The translations under genes and the position numbers were made by a program. A DNA stretch of 64,000 bases. Origin: Elmis aenea (taxonomy: Eukaryota > Arthropoda > Insecta > Coleoptera > Elmidae). Under the pieces are notes generated by a model. It was not told where the DNA came from and searched no databases. It saw nothing but the letters and a program-made list of their open reading frames with translations. Of this stretch, positions 49,049 to 61,200 are shown piece after piece; position 1 is the first letter of the stretch; each line of letters opens with the position of its first letter. Location of the stretch: positions 15,520,159-15,584,158 of the forward strand of contig OX393580.1 in NCBI GenBank assembly GCA_947652605.1, written 5' to 3'.

Positions 49049-51249
49049 GTGGCGAATCGGATTGTTAGGCAACACATTGTACTACGTCACGAGTGGATTA
49101 CATTTTATTTATCATAGATATTTGAATTGAAATTGCGGCAATGTATAAAACAATTTATTACAAAAACTCAGAATTTTTACACTGGTATGAAGAACATGTG
49201 TATTGCGCCTTACAAAGTTAATATCAAACAAAACTAATTAATACAGGTATGAAATCAACTACATTAGTATTTACTGTCTTCCAAGTTTATTATTATATTA
49301 ATTACTATAACAATTGTGTAATACATAAATTATTAACAAAACACAAGGCTTAAACTGCTATTCAGACTTACGGAGTAGCTAAGAAGCCAACAAGAGAGCA
49401 CGAATGAGTTTTTTCCGAGTAGATTATTGCTTTTTTTTAAATAAATATTTGTCACAAGCCAGTAGTCAAGTCAGTCAGTTACGCAAAAAATATACTCCAG
49501 AATTAATTAAATAAATAAATACACTGTAATACATAAATAAACAACAGGTCTGATGTAATTACTTTTTAAACTTAAAATAGGATTACATCCAACAAATTCG
49601 TTAATATATTATAATGCACGAAAGTATCGTACGCAAATAAAAATATAAATAAGTAACACAAATTAATTAAATAATTTCAACAAATCGTTTAGTACGTAAA
49701 TATTTCTTAGGTAACAAGTTAATCCAACATCACCAAACTTACTACATTTGTCGTCCTCAAAATTTAAACTACAGTAATACATTATGTATATAATTCACCA
49801 ATTTGGTAAATTAGCATTTCTTATTCATAAAATGAAAGCGTACATATTTAGTAAAAAAACTAATAAAGGATATTCGGGAAAACACTGTTTACATACATAA
49901 TAATATTACTTTTAAATAATGGACTGAGTTACATTTAGCAAGATCAAATAAACGGCTTACTATGTGTAGTAAAGTTTAGTGAATACCTTAATGTATTTTA
50001 AAATCAACTAAAGTCTATCCAGCCAGTGATGAGGTCTATCGGATTAACTTACTGGCAGTATTACTTCATACATAAGCGGTATGTTTCGTGTTTATGTTCT
50101 TAGAACTCGATGACACAGAAAATGCATTTGTATTTCGTTGCCGCCTTCTGCCCTAATCCGATGGACCTCATCACTGGCCGTATGGATAGGCCTGCCATAC
50201 GTCCCGGTCGGTTCACTGGTTTCACTTTTGTTCCGGTTTCTAAAAAAAATATTCCGCGGCGATTTTTTTTGTAAAATCTGTCCATGCAGGTAACAAATAG
50301 CGCGAGGAGCTAAGAAAAACTTGTTTTACTGTCATTTTGTTGTGAAACGTCTTTGCGCGGGTGATATAGGGTTGCCAATTGCACGCTTTTGGGGCGGACA
50401 TTCGTGAGAAAATATTTATGTGCATGCTGTGCGCATGCCATTGAAAATATTCACAGTTATGTACGCTTTTTGTTCATAAACATGAGCTATTTGAACAAGC
50501 AACAATAAAATAAATTTAAAGCACAAGCTTATGTATGTTTTTACGTTTTTGAATGAAAAGTGCCTTTTTTTAAATTTATATTAATATTGTTTATAGCTTC
50601 TATACCTAAATAGAAATTATTAGTGAAAGTTTTTACCTTTATTACGAATAATTTTGTAGAAGGTGGGGAAACAATCAGAAAAGATTCTGCCATAAATCTG
50701 TGATTTTGGATGATTGTAAAGTACTCTAACATTGCATTAAAACACGCTTGAACTTTTAAAATTTAAAAAAAATCCCCTGCTGCGCATTTTGCCCCCCACT
50801 TTTTTTTGCTCATTTGATTTTAAAAAAAAAAAGGTTCTCGTGTCCCGATTTGACTTGACGAAGATATGGTAGGCCTACGTATGAACTATATAACTAGAAT
50901 CAATTTTAACTAGAAAATTTGGAAACCACTAAAATATCTTTATATATAAACTGAACAATATTGGCAGTTTGTTGCCTAGAACAGTAAAAAAAAACAAATG
51001 AATAAATTTTCAACAACTTAAAAAATTTGAAAACAAGCAAAGCTGTATATGAAAATATTTAACTATCCTTGTTTTTTGGTAATAGAAAACAGTCTATTTT
51101 ATACAAAAAAAAGTCAAAGACAATACAAAAATTGAGATTCACATCTATAAACCATTTTAACAACAAACGGTTTTAGACATTTCGCCACTACTTGGTAGAA
51201 AATATTTTCTACACAGCCGTCTTAATAGTAAACAATATATTAATTTTTT
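49049..51249. other. Spacer and possible 3'UTR of mextli
   Basis: AT-rich region between DET1 and the mextli stop codon. A minus-strand AATAAA at 50638-50643 is one possible mextli polyA site. A short hairpin lies at 50023-50177. No coding exon or RNA gene is recognised. Confidence 0.4.
50023..50177. repeat. Short inverted repeat, 24-bp arms
   Basis: CCAGTGATGAGGTCTATCGG (50023 onward, 24 bases in all) is mirrored at 50154-50177 with one or two mismatches. It is probably a remnant of a small MITE; no TSD was seen. Confidence 0.7.
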
Positions 51250-54200
51250 CTACACGGTTTTAGTATCGTCTTCAACAAATTCTACTTCATCGGCACTTAA
51301 TACAGTCGATATATGGTCTCCAGTACGATTTGATAAATACTGTTTCGCATCAAAGAGTTCCACTTCCTTAAAAAATAAAAAAAATGCAAATGATTATCGC
51401 ACTGTTCCTCATACCACCATGTAAACAAAAACACATTCTAATTGAGGCGTTCTTTGCAAAAACAAAACTTGCCAATTTTTTTTCAAATCTGAAAATACAC
51501 TTTCAATGGATAATTGGCGCCATTTCCGACATCCCTTATGCAAAATAATTCCGTAATAACCCCAGTAATTCACAATATAAGCGCGGAAACTAATGATCCT
51601 CCAGCTCCTGATATTGATGCAGATGACAACAGCAGCGAAAGTAGCTATAACGAAAAATATCTAAAATTGACAAGTCGTCACCTTAGAGTTGTTTTGTTCC
51701 ATATCCATTTAGTTAGTTTTGAGTAAATCGACTTTAAAGTTCTGTTTTTATTACTCTGTTAAAAAATATGTATGCAATTAATTTTTCTGAAAGAACTTGA
51801 AAGTAATACATTATCTAATAAATGAATTCAAAATTATAAAATTGCCAATTTGAAAATGTATATGGAACAATCTACTGAGCTGATTATCACATTTTTGTAT
51901 AAGTTTGTTCCATGTGTATTTTTTAGTATTTAACTAAAAAGTTGATTTTATTTAATTTAAATAAGTATAACCAAATAGTTAGGAAAATTTGGCTTTGATT
52001 TGATTATACGAAATGTCAAATTATGTAAAATACAATAATAAAACATTTTTTTATTTAAACTTTAAAAGAAACATTTTAACATTCTCGTAACAAAATGAAG
52101 TAAAACAATAATATAAAAACTGAAATATTATTCTAAACAAGTAAATTATTTTGATTAGGTATTATGTAAACCGAACACAATTATTTAAAAAAAAAAATAA
52201 AGCTTTAACATAAAAATTTTAAGATTCTCGTAACAAAAAGGTGTAAAACAATAATATCAAAACTGAAACATTATTCTAAACAAGTAAATAAATTTGGTTA
52301 TGTACCTATTATGTAAACCGAACACAATTATTTAAAAAAAATTAAACTTAAAAAAAAACACCTTAACATTCTTGTAACAAAATGCCGTAAAACAATAATA
52401 TAAAAACTGAAATATTATTCTAAACAAGTAAATTATTTTGGTTTTGCAACATATGAATTTAACAACGGAATTAAATCTTGAAAATTAATTTCTATAACTT
52501 TTTGTTTAAGCGAGATATTTAACATTTTTGAAAAGTGCCAAAAAATCTGTTTTTGGCTATATTTCGAAAATTAAAAAAGATATCAAAAATCTGTTTAGGG
52601 CAATGAATTTCTCTTGAAAAAATAAATCGAGACTACGTACTTAGTTTTTTTCTATCTCTAATAATAACCGAGATACCCTGTATGGGCATTGAAAATAGGC
52701 CACCCTGTACACAGTTTTAAGTATTCATTTTTCTAATTCATTCTAATTCAATTCAGAGTCATTCTGATTTTAAAGCAAAGTTAACACTCACAACTTTGTC
52801 AATACCGAACGAATTTAAATTTTAGTTATGTTGAAGGATATGGAATATTTCCAACATAATCTTGGTATTAATAAGTCAATATGCCCCAAAATGGCGTATG
52901 ACACAAAATAACTCTTAAGGGGACAATATCATAACACAAGAATTGAGATTATTTTTGGATATGGAACAAATAAAACGTAAAACGTGTAATGTATGGATAT
53001 GGAACAAATAAACTCGCAATTCATCTTCAGATTTTTGGATATGAAACAAAGTTGACACTCAGAACTTTGTCAATACCGAACGGATTTAAATTTTAGTTAT
53101 GTTAAAGGATATGGAACATTTCCAACATAATCTTGGTATGAATAAGTCAGTTTGCCCCAAAATGGCGTATGGAACCAAATAACTCTCAGGCGACGAAGTG
53201 TTGTTTTTGCAAAGAATGCCTCAATTGCAAAAATTATTACCATCAACATGTCTTTTTAAATAAATAATATCAAGTGTGTTAGTTTAAACTAGTTATTTTA
53301 ATACATGAAAACAAAACGGCTTACCTTTCGGGCAAGAATTGGATAATCTGATGAAATGCGATTCCAATCTTTTGGAGGTATCAAACATAATGGAGACATG
53401 GCGAGACGGGCCAATAATTCAATAGAATATACAAGATCATAAGAGGCTTTTTTATCACAATACTCAGGAGAGATTTTGCCTTTCATTATCTCTTCGATCG
53501 GCATGTGGGGCCTTCGCAGAGGAGCTTAAAGAAATTATAACAATTCTATGACGCACAGTTAGTAATATGTTAATAAAAGCATGTACAGAAATTTTGAAAA
53601 TGTTAATATTGTTTAGTTAGTAAAAGGTGTAAACATTTTGATATCGTACCTGGCGAATCGTCCGGTTGTCCGTTAGCTAAACCAGGTGAAGGTAGAGACT
53701 CAGGAGGAGATAAAGGTGACTGTGGCAGGTCAGAAGTTATAATTGGTTGTGGCAAACTATCAAAATTATAAAACTGACCAACATCTGGAATCGGTTCGCC
53801 TGAAAAATATTCGTCGAGAACCAGTTTGCTAGTCTAAAACAAACACGTGAACAAGGTAATAAAATGTTTATCCAGGAGAGTAAACAATAAACGTACTCTG
53901 ATTAAATCCAGGTTATCGCCAGTAATTTTTATGGTGTGACCACCAACCACGACGGTGTATTTGTATTCACCAATATTGGCGTCGCTAGTACTTAAGCTAT
54001 GCAGCAACGAACGAGAAGTACGGGAGGTTCGAGGTATTGAGCTCTCTTCTGATGCGGAAGAATTAATACTAGAACTTGACCCAGTTAAGGGTCCACCTAT
54101 GGCTACACCATGTTCCCTTACAGGTGAGGCATTGCGACGGATTGTATCTTCAATAAGTTGTTTGGCATTACTAAAGCGACAAGTAACGTTTATAAGTACT

Positions 54201-57084
54201 ACTTATTGCATACATACAGGGTGAGGCATCACTTATGACACCCCCACTTATTTTGTTATTGGAAAGAATTATCAAAAAAAAATTCAAATAAAAGTTGTTT
54301 GATGCAGTATTTCCCAAAATATTGTCATGTCAAATTTCGTTTTCTTTTGTTTTTTTAGGAATTACGGCACCATATTTGTTTTTTGTTAAATGGCACCATA
54401 CATATTTTTTTATACGGTTTGAAAGACATTTTCTTTCTCTTTTCAATGCACTAAAACTTTTATACCCTTACATAACAACATTTTTATGAAAATCGCAAAA
54501 GAACAATTTTGTTTTAAAAGCGTACGGTATTAATTAATTTACATTAGTAGGCTTTGAAAATGATACCAAATGGCAAAAGATTTTGAAAGAAGTTAATAAG
54601 GTTACAACGGTTAACACAAAACTACTGTAATACATTTTTTACCATTTTGTATCATTTTCAAAGCCTACTAATGTAAATTAATTAATATCGTAAGCTTTTA
54701 AAACAGAATTGTTCTTTTGCGATTTTCTTAAAAATTTTGTTATGTAAGGGTATAAAAGTTTTAGTGCATTGAAAAGAGAAAGAAAATGTCTTTCAAACCG
54801 TATAAAAAAATATGTATGGTGCCATTAAAAAAAAACAAATATGATGCCGTAACTCCTAAAAAAACAAAAGAAAACAAAAAATTGACATGACAATATTTTG
54901 GGAAATATTGTAACAAACAACTTTTATTTGAAACTTTTTTTGATAATTCTTTCCAATAACTAAATAAGTGGGGTTATCATAAGTGATGCCTCACACTGTA
55001 TTAGTAGGCTTTGAAAATGATACAAAACGGTAAAAAATTTATTACAATAGTTTTGTGATTACCGTTGTAACCTAATTAACTTTTTTTAAGATCTTTTACC
55101 GTTTTGTATTATTTTCTAAGCCTATTAATGTAAATTAATTAATAAAGTATACGCTTTTAAAACAAAAACGTTCTTTTGCGATTTTCTTAAAAATTTTGTT
55201 ATGTAAGGGTATAAAAGTTTTAGAGCGTTGAAAAGAGAAAGAAAATGTCTTTCAAACCGTATAAAAAAAATTGTATGGAGCCATTAAAAAAAAACAAATA
55301 TGGTGCCATAACTCCTAAAAAAACAAAAGAAAACCAAAATTTGACATGACAATATTTTGGGAAATACTGTATCAAACAACTTTTATTTGAAACTTTTTTT
55401 GATAATTCTTTCCAATAACAAAATAAGTGGGGGTGTCATAAGTGATGCCTCATCCTGTATTTAGTCAAAAATTAAACTCACCTAATACTGTCTTCGCTCG
55501 CACCAGTAATTTGTACTAAGCGTTCCTTAGCACCAGGGTTTACTGTAACGAGCAATAAATATGTTAGATTTGTTGACCAATAATAAGTGACAAAAACACA
55601 GAAGAAAAAACAATAGTTGCTCTGCTCAATGTGGTACAAATATGAATGAAACTAAGTAAATCATTAGACTGATACAAATAAATTAAATATTTTAGTGGTG
55701 CTCAAGCACAGTGCTGTAAAACAAATTAAAATATTAAATGCGTTAAATGTTCAACCAACATTAAATAAAACGAAGAACACCATAAAACAAGTAACTGTTT
55801 TGTTGCATTCCTTAAACAAAATAGTAACAGAAATATAAAAATTTAGTGCATGGCTGGTAGATAAGTCGTGTTAACATAAGCAAACAATCACATCTGCAAT
55901 GAGTTTACCTCTTTGAAATGAGATTATAGTTTCACTAAGTTCTTCTATCATATGCACTCGTCGACCTTTGATGCCCATCACTATAAGAAATATTAAGTGA
56001 TATATCGTATACCTACCATATGACCATCTAAATAAAACAATATTTTCAACTCTTATAATAAAATGAACCAACAGTACGGTGTCAATAAAAATGTCTCTTA
56101 CATTTTATAACTGTTCAAAAGTGCCTACCCATTCTTTGCTATTTTCTATGATCACTTGTTAGAATGGAAACAGCTGTGCAAACTTAAAATTATCTTAGCA
56201 AGACATTTTCGCTCACACAGTACATACAATCACATTCGTATCTAGTTTACTAACCTTTTCCAGAATCAGCGTTTCTAATTACCACTTCATCTTTGCAATA
56301 ATTTTTTCCAGGAATCCTAGTGGGTTTCGGGAACTTACCAGAGGTTTTAATAACTTCACCGGGCCCTAATACTGGTGCTGCTGTAGAAATTGATGTCATA
56401 GAATCGGTCAAGCTGTTTGCAGATTCTGACGCTTCTATCTGAAAATAATTAACAACATGAAATAGATTAGGTTTGGTTTAAAAGTATTAAATACATACTT
56501 GAACACATTGATTTGCCTTTTTTCTATAATACTGATTCATAACATCAGTGCACTTCCATCCCTTAGCACGCAGTTCAATAAGTTCGAGTAAATGTAATCG
56601 AGTTAAATAATCGAGTCTTTCGTCATCTTGGGAACTATTACGAAATACCACAAAAGCACGATTCAGTTGATCTTGATATAAGAGTTCTAAATAAGCCCCA
56701 TAAACCTGAAACAAAACAGCATTCGTTTTATTACAACAGCAACATGAAAACGTTTATCACATCTGATCATTACAAAATGTATAAGTTAACACGCACCTTC
56801 AAATGCTGACATAAATTTATAATAGTTTCTTTATAACTAACGTTTGGATCAGTATTAGTCGATGCAAGAACAGCAGCAACTTGATCCACTGCTTGCATTA
56901 CGGACTGAACTAAAGATAAAGACAAATCTTATTAATATCGTTGTTGAATTGTTGTTTATTACTTACCAGTGTCCATGACTCCATCCTGTCGTAATTTATT
57001 AGCTAATATTTGGGATTGACTATGTGATTTCACAAGTTCGTGCTTTCTTGGATATTTTAGACGGGCAGAAATTCCCAAAGACAT
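51250..57084 (-). CDS. mxt: Mextli, eIF4E-binding MIF4G/KH-domain protein
   Basis: Mextli binds eIF4E and eIF3 and supports translation. Exons (minus): 57084-56967, 56909-56797, 56705-56499, 56438-56255, 55980-55909, 55542-55482, 54170-53897, 53833-53650, 53524-53325, 51366-51250; all GT..AG and in phase, 509 residues. Residues about 15-150 form the helical MIF4G-like part (LANKLRQDGVMDT, VYGAYLELLYQDQLNRAF, LHLLELIELRAKGW). Residues about 195-265 form a KH domain with the loop GIKGR at 210-214 and LVQITGASEDSI. A Ser/Pro-rich linker follows, then a conserved C-terminal part with ASYDLVYSIELLARL near 431-445, where an eIF4E-binding helix would be expected. An acceptor at 57114 shows an upstream, probably non-coding, exon. 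The last and sixth introns carry large transposons. Confidence 0.9.
52068..52440. repeat. About 145-bp tandem repeat, 2.5 copies
   Basis: Each unit carries ATTCTCGTAACAAAA, ACAATAATATAAAAACTGAA and TTATTCTAAACAAGTAAAT. Unit starts are near 52068, 52210 and 52360; the last is incomplete. Confidence 0.8.
52780..53195. repeat. Pair of direct repeats about 270 bp apart
   Basis: 52790-52925 and 53055-53195 share ACTTTGTCAATACCGAACG, GATATGGAA.ATTTCCAACAT and CCCCAAAATGGCGTATG with small differences. GGATATGGAACAAAT occurs again between them near 52955 and 52993. Confidence 0.8.
54215..55459. mobile_element. Foldback element with duplicated right arm in mextli intron
   Basis: Left end TACAGGGTGAGGCATCACTT at 54215. 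The left arm is mirrored once to 55000 (ending TCACACTGTA) and again to 55459 (ending CATCCTGTA). Segments 54544-55000 and 55001-55459 are direct duplicates of the right half, both starting TTAGTAGGCTTTGAAAATGA. The layout is left-right-right. No ORF. Confidence 0.88.
55543..55908 (-). other. mextli intron 5, no further feature
   Basis: The 428-nt or so spacer between KH-domain exons is AT-rich, with canonical splice ends and no recognised repeat or RNA. Confidence 0.5.
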
Positions 57085-58279
57085 TTTTTCGTTGTATGAC
57101 AAAGACTTGTGTCCTAAAAAAAGCAACAATGAAATAAAGTAACTGTTTCTTTGACAGCGTAAGGTGACTCATGGTGAAAACACTTAAAACACAAATATAA
57201 CGTCTTCGCAACAATACATATAGTAAATTGTCGAAATTTAATTATTGTTGTGTGATAAGTAACTAACAATAAGTTGGTGTACCTCGTCAAAAAAAAATCG
57301 TGAAGTGAAATTTAGGCGCAACTCGCACCAGCTGTTGCGCTGTTGCTTGCACTGCGTTGATTAGCTGCGCAGCCTCAATGACGTAATGATCACCCTTAAA
57401 AAATTTAAATGTAAATGCGCCAAACCGACCAAAGTACTATAAAAATGTTTTTTTTAATTGTAGTTAAAACACTTTTAAATATATGAAAATAAAGTTTTTG
57501 TCAATAAGGAGTCATAATATAAAGAATTATTGTACTTTAAAAATAAAAGCTGGTAGGTACCACAAAACATCAATATTAAATTTAGCAACAACTTCACAGT
57601 TTTTTTGCAGCAGTAAATTTTGTAATTGTTATATATTCCTCTAATTATATTTATTTTCTAATTGTGAGGTATCAATTTATTTCCCCAAAAATATTCAAAT
57701 TAACACGCAAGCGCGTAAATCGTACCTGCGTACAACGGAGTTGCGAACAAAAATACAAAAACAAAATGGTTTCCCTCTAATAAAATGTGTTTACGAAACG
57801 TTTTTGTGTAAAATAGTGTGCGATGTCTTTCCATTATAGGCGTTTTATGCTCGCCGAATGGTTACATAATAGTACTTATGCAATTTGATGAAGGTTTTAT
57901 TTAAAAAAATACAAAAGCCAAAACGAAATAATTGTGACGCTACGAACACGCTAATGTAAATAAATAAATATTGTTTATTTGAATTTTCTTTCGTAATTTA
58001 TTTATGGTAGTAGTATATTAAGCTTAAAAGAGGAATGTAATTCAGTTTTAATTTCACTGTGATTGATATTTATTAGTAACAGTTTAACTATGTGTCCCTG
58101 TTAGTTTAGTTAATTTGCAATATTATTCGAAGACACTTAACTATTTTTGGTTTATTGTATAGTAGAGGTACTAATTTAGTTGCAATATCCATAGCGATGA
58201 CTGATGACGTACGACTATTGTGGAGATGTGGGGAGGATTTGTCCGTTCGCTAATTTAGCAAACACCGCTTGTCTGCATT
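57085..58279. promoter_or_regulatory. Divergent upstream region of mextli and Alhambra
   Basis: The two genes are head-to-head with 1.2 kb between coding starts. The mextli side has an acceptor just upstream of its coding exon (57114), so a 5'UTR exon must lie further right; a donor-like GAGGTACAC on the minus strand near 57283 is one candidate. A patch at 57310-57395 is richer in GC and includes TGACGTAA, a CRE-like site. Promoter assignment is inferred. Confidence 0.45.
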
Positions 58280-61200
58280 ATGAAGGAGATGGTAGGAGGC
58301 TGTTGCGTGTGTTCTGATGATAGAGGTTGGCCCGAAAATCCACTTGTTTATTGCGATGGACAATCTTGCAATGTTGCCGTACATCAAGGTAATATTTCGG
58401 ATTTTATACCGTTATAAACTCTCGTTAAAAATTTTTACCGTGTGTGTGTACTTATTGTTATGCTAATTTAGACCTACGATATTTGTTTTATCTCAATAAA
58501 TCATAACATTTTAATATATTGTAAGATGCCCATCAAACTACTGTATATACAAATGTTATATAATAAAAAATACTCCTACGATTTATTTTAAGTTATAGAC
58601 AACTAATCATTCAATGTATGTATTTGCAGCTTTTCTTAAATTATTCGAATATTGTTCATTGCATTTCGTGTGTGGACAATAATTCTTAAATTATACTAAA
58701 AAAACAAAAAACTAAGGATTTTTATACCTCAAAATATACATAAATACTTGTAACTTTTGTGCATGCTCAGTTTGCATATTTGTTTTAGATTTACTTATGG
58801 GACATACCTATATTTCTCCTGTTTAAGTTGTATCGGTGATGTAATTGTTTCCAAGTTTTTCACAGCGATAGGATGAATTGCAAATATTCAACTCTTATTC
58901 ATAAATCAAAACTACTGTGTTTTATTTTAATGTACTTACCAATATTCATCATTATTACAGCTTGCTATGGAATAGTTACTGTCCCAACAGGACCTTGGTA
59001 TTGTCGTAAATGTGAAAGTCAAGAAAGAACTGCTAGAGTGGTAAGGCCCAAAAGTATTTTTATGTGAATTAAATATGAATAAGCAATAAAATAAACCCCA
59101 ATAAAATGAGGGTAGCAGTTAAACCTGCTAACAGCCAGTTAAATATTCCAAACAGTTCTGTAGCATCTTTTGACCTGAAAAGATTTCATCTGCTTTTTAT
59201 TTTGCACTTAAACAGAAATATGGTAATCATTTTTAACTGAATGTGATTGAATTATTTTTCATACTCATCAAAAGTGTCTAAATATGTTTTAAAATTGACA
59301 TTTAATTAATTTTTAGAAGTGCGAATTGTGTCCAAGCAGATATGGTGCTCTTAAGCGAACTGATAATTCAGGATGGGCTCATGTTGTATGTGCACTTTAT
59401 ATACCTGAGGTTCGTTTTGGAAATGTTACTACTATGGAGCCAATCCAGCTCCAGCTGATTCCTTCTGAACGATTTAACAAGGTACGTAACATGCCACTGC
59501 TATACTAAAACAATTGGCAAAATCAGATGTGTATATATATATAAATAGATCAATATAAAGTGGTTTGTTTCTGTAGGTTTAATCAATTAATAAGAACCTA
59601 AATTCTTAATGAAATCAAACTGATTTTTTTTTGTTTTTCTAGGATGTAACGACATAATAACACAGGTTAACGTTTACTTAGAAAATTAGATGATCATTTT
59701 AGTACTGGAATGTGGTTTTTATATATATATACATAATGTTGTCTTTAAAATTTATAAATTATATTTGGTTAACTTATAGGTCTGTTATATATGCGAAGAG
59801 CAGGGTAAAGCCACGAGTTCAGCTGTTGGGGCATGTATGCAGTGTAATAAGTCAGGCTGCAAACAACAGTTTCACGTCACTTGTGCACAGACTCTAGGAT
59901 TATTGTGCGAAGAAGCAGGCAATTACCTTGACAACGTTAAATATTGTGGATATTGCCAACACCATTATAGTAAATTAGTGAGTTTTTTTATTTTGTCGAC
60001 TGAAAACCATATGCTTTCAAGAAACAGTTATTAATGACACAGTCAAACAAAAGAAAGTGACATTTATTTACCTAGCTACAGTCAAACAAAAGAAAGTGAC
60101 ATTTATTTACCTAGCTACAGTCAAACAAAAGAAAGTGACATTTATTTACCTAGCTACAGTCAAACAAAAGAAAGTGACATTTATTTACCTAGCTACAGTC
60201 AAACAAAAGAAAGTGACTTATTTACCTAGCTACAGTCAAACAAAAGAAAGTGACATTTATTTACCTAGCTACAGTCAAACAAAAGAAAGTGACATTTATT
60301 TACCTAGCTACAGTCAAACAAAAGAAAGTGACATTTATTTACCTAGCTACAGTCAAACAAAAGAAAGTGACATTTATTTACCTAGCTACAGTCAAACAAA
60401 AGAAAGTGACATTTATTTACCTAGCTACAGTCAAACAAAAGAAAGTGACATTTATTTACCTAGCTACAGTCAAACAAAAGAAAGTGACTTTTATTTACCT
60501 AGCTAAATATTAGTCATATGCTATGGTTTGTGGTTAATATTGTGGTAATTTATTGTTTTAGCGTCCCTTATTAAACCTGATTTTAGTTGTTGCTACCTAC
60601 CGCACACATCTCAATTGTAACACCATTCGCTTCACCTGTAACCGCTAATCTTGACCCTCACTTACTGACGTAAACCGAATGTCAATAGACAGTTATGCGA
60701 TGGCAATCACTAAAACTTGGTCCAATAATAAGGGACCTTGAAATGATATATTACCAATGTTTCATTCTGAGTATAAACTATTATTAATTATGAAATAACT
60801 TGTTGTCGGAGGCAAAAAAATATAAACTTTGAATTGTTGTTAATATTTTACAGAAGAAAGGCGGTAACGTCAAAACCATACCCCCTTACAAACCAGTTTC
60901 AACAGAAAACCATTTATCGGATTCTAATTCCGAAAAAGAACCTGAACCAAATAACCCAACTAGTAATGCAAAGTCGGCTTCCCAAAGCAGTGTTTCAAAT
61001 AAACGTAACAAATCTACGTCAAACACTAAAAGTTCTGTAGGACCAAAATCTGCAGCAAGTGCTAAAGCCAGTGCAAACTCTTCTCACCAGAAAACCGTCC
61101 ACAGTTCGAACAATAAAAGTGAAAAAGACAAACCGAAAATCACAAACTCTAATATTAGAAGTGCCAAAAGTGTAGACGAAATTGTAGTTCTAAATAATTC

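Larger units (their letters stand above)
51440..53226. mobile_element. 1.8-kb unclassified TIR element in the last mextli intron
   Basis: Ends AATTGAGGCGTTCTTTGCAA at 51440 and the inverse TTGCAAAGAATGCCTCAATT ending at 53226, about 25 bp in all. Inside are a 145-bp tandem array, direct repeats of about 145 bp and several copies of GGATATGGAAC. A single arm of the Als2-intron foldback family is also present (about 52485-52709). No intact transposase; a short Ser/Asp-rich frame at 51514-51726 is unrecognised. Confidence 0.7.

Noticed and set aside
60039..60505. CRISPR-like array
   Set aside because: Units are contiguous without unique spacers, and the DNA is from an insect nuclear genome.
60057..60513. 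Long open frames with a repeated 13-residue unit ([12 protein letters not shown] / [12 protein letters not shown] types)
   Set aside because: They are the 39-bp minisatellite read in two frames, inside an Alh intron with clear flanking splice sites.
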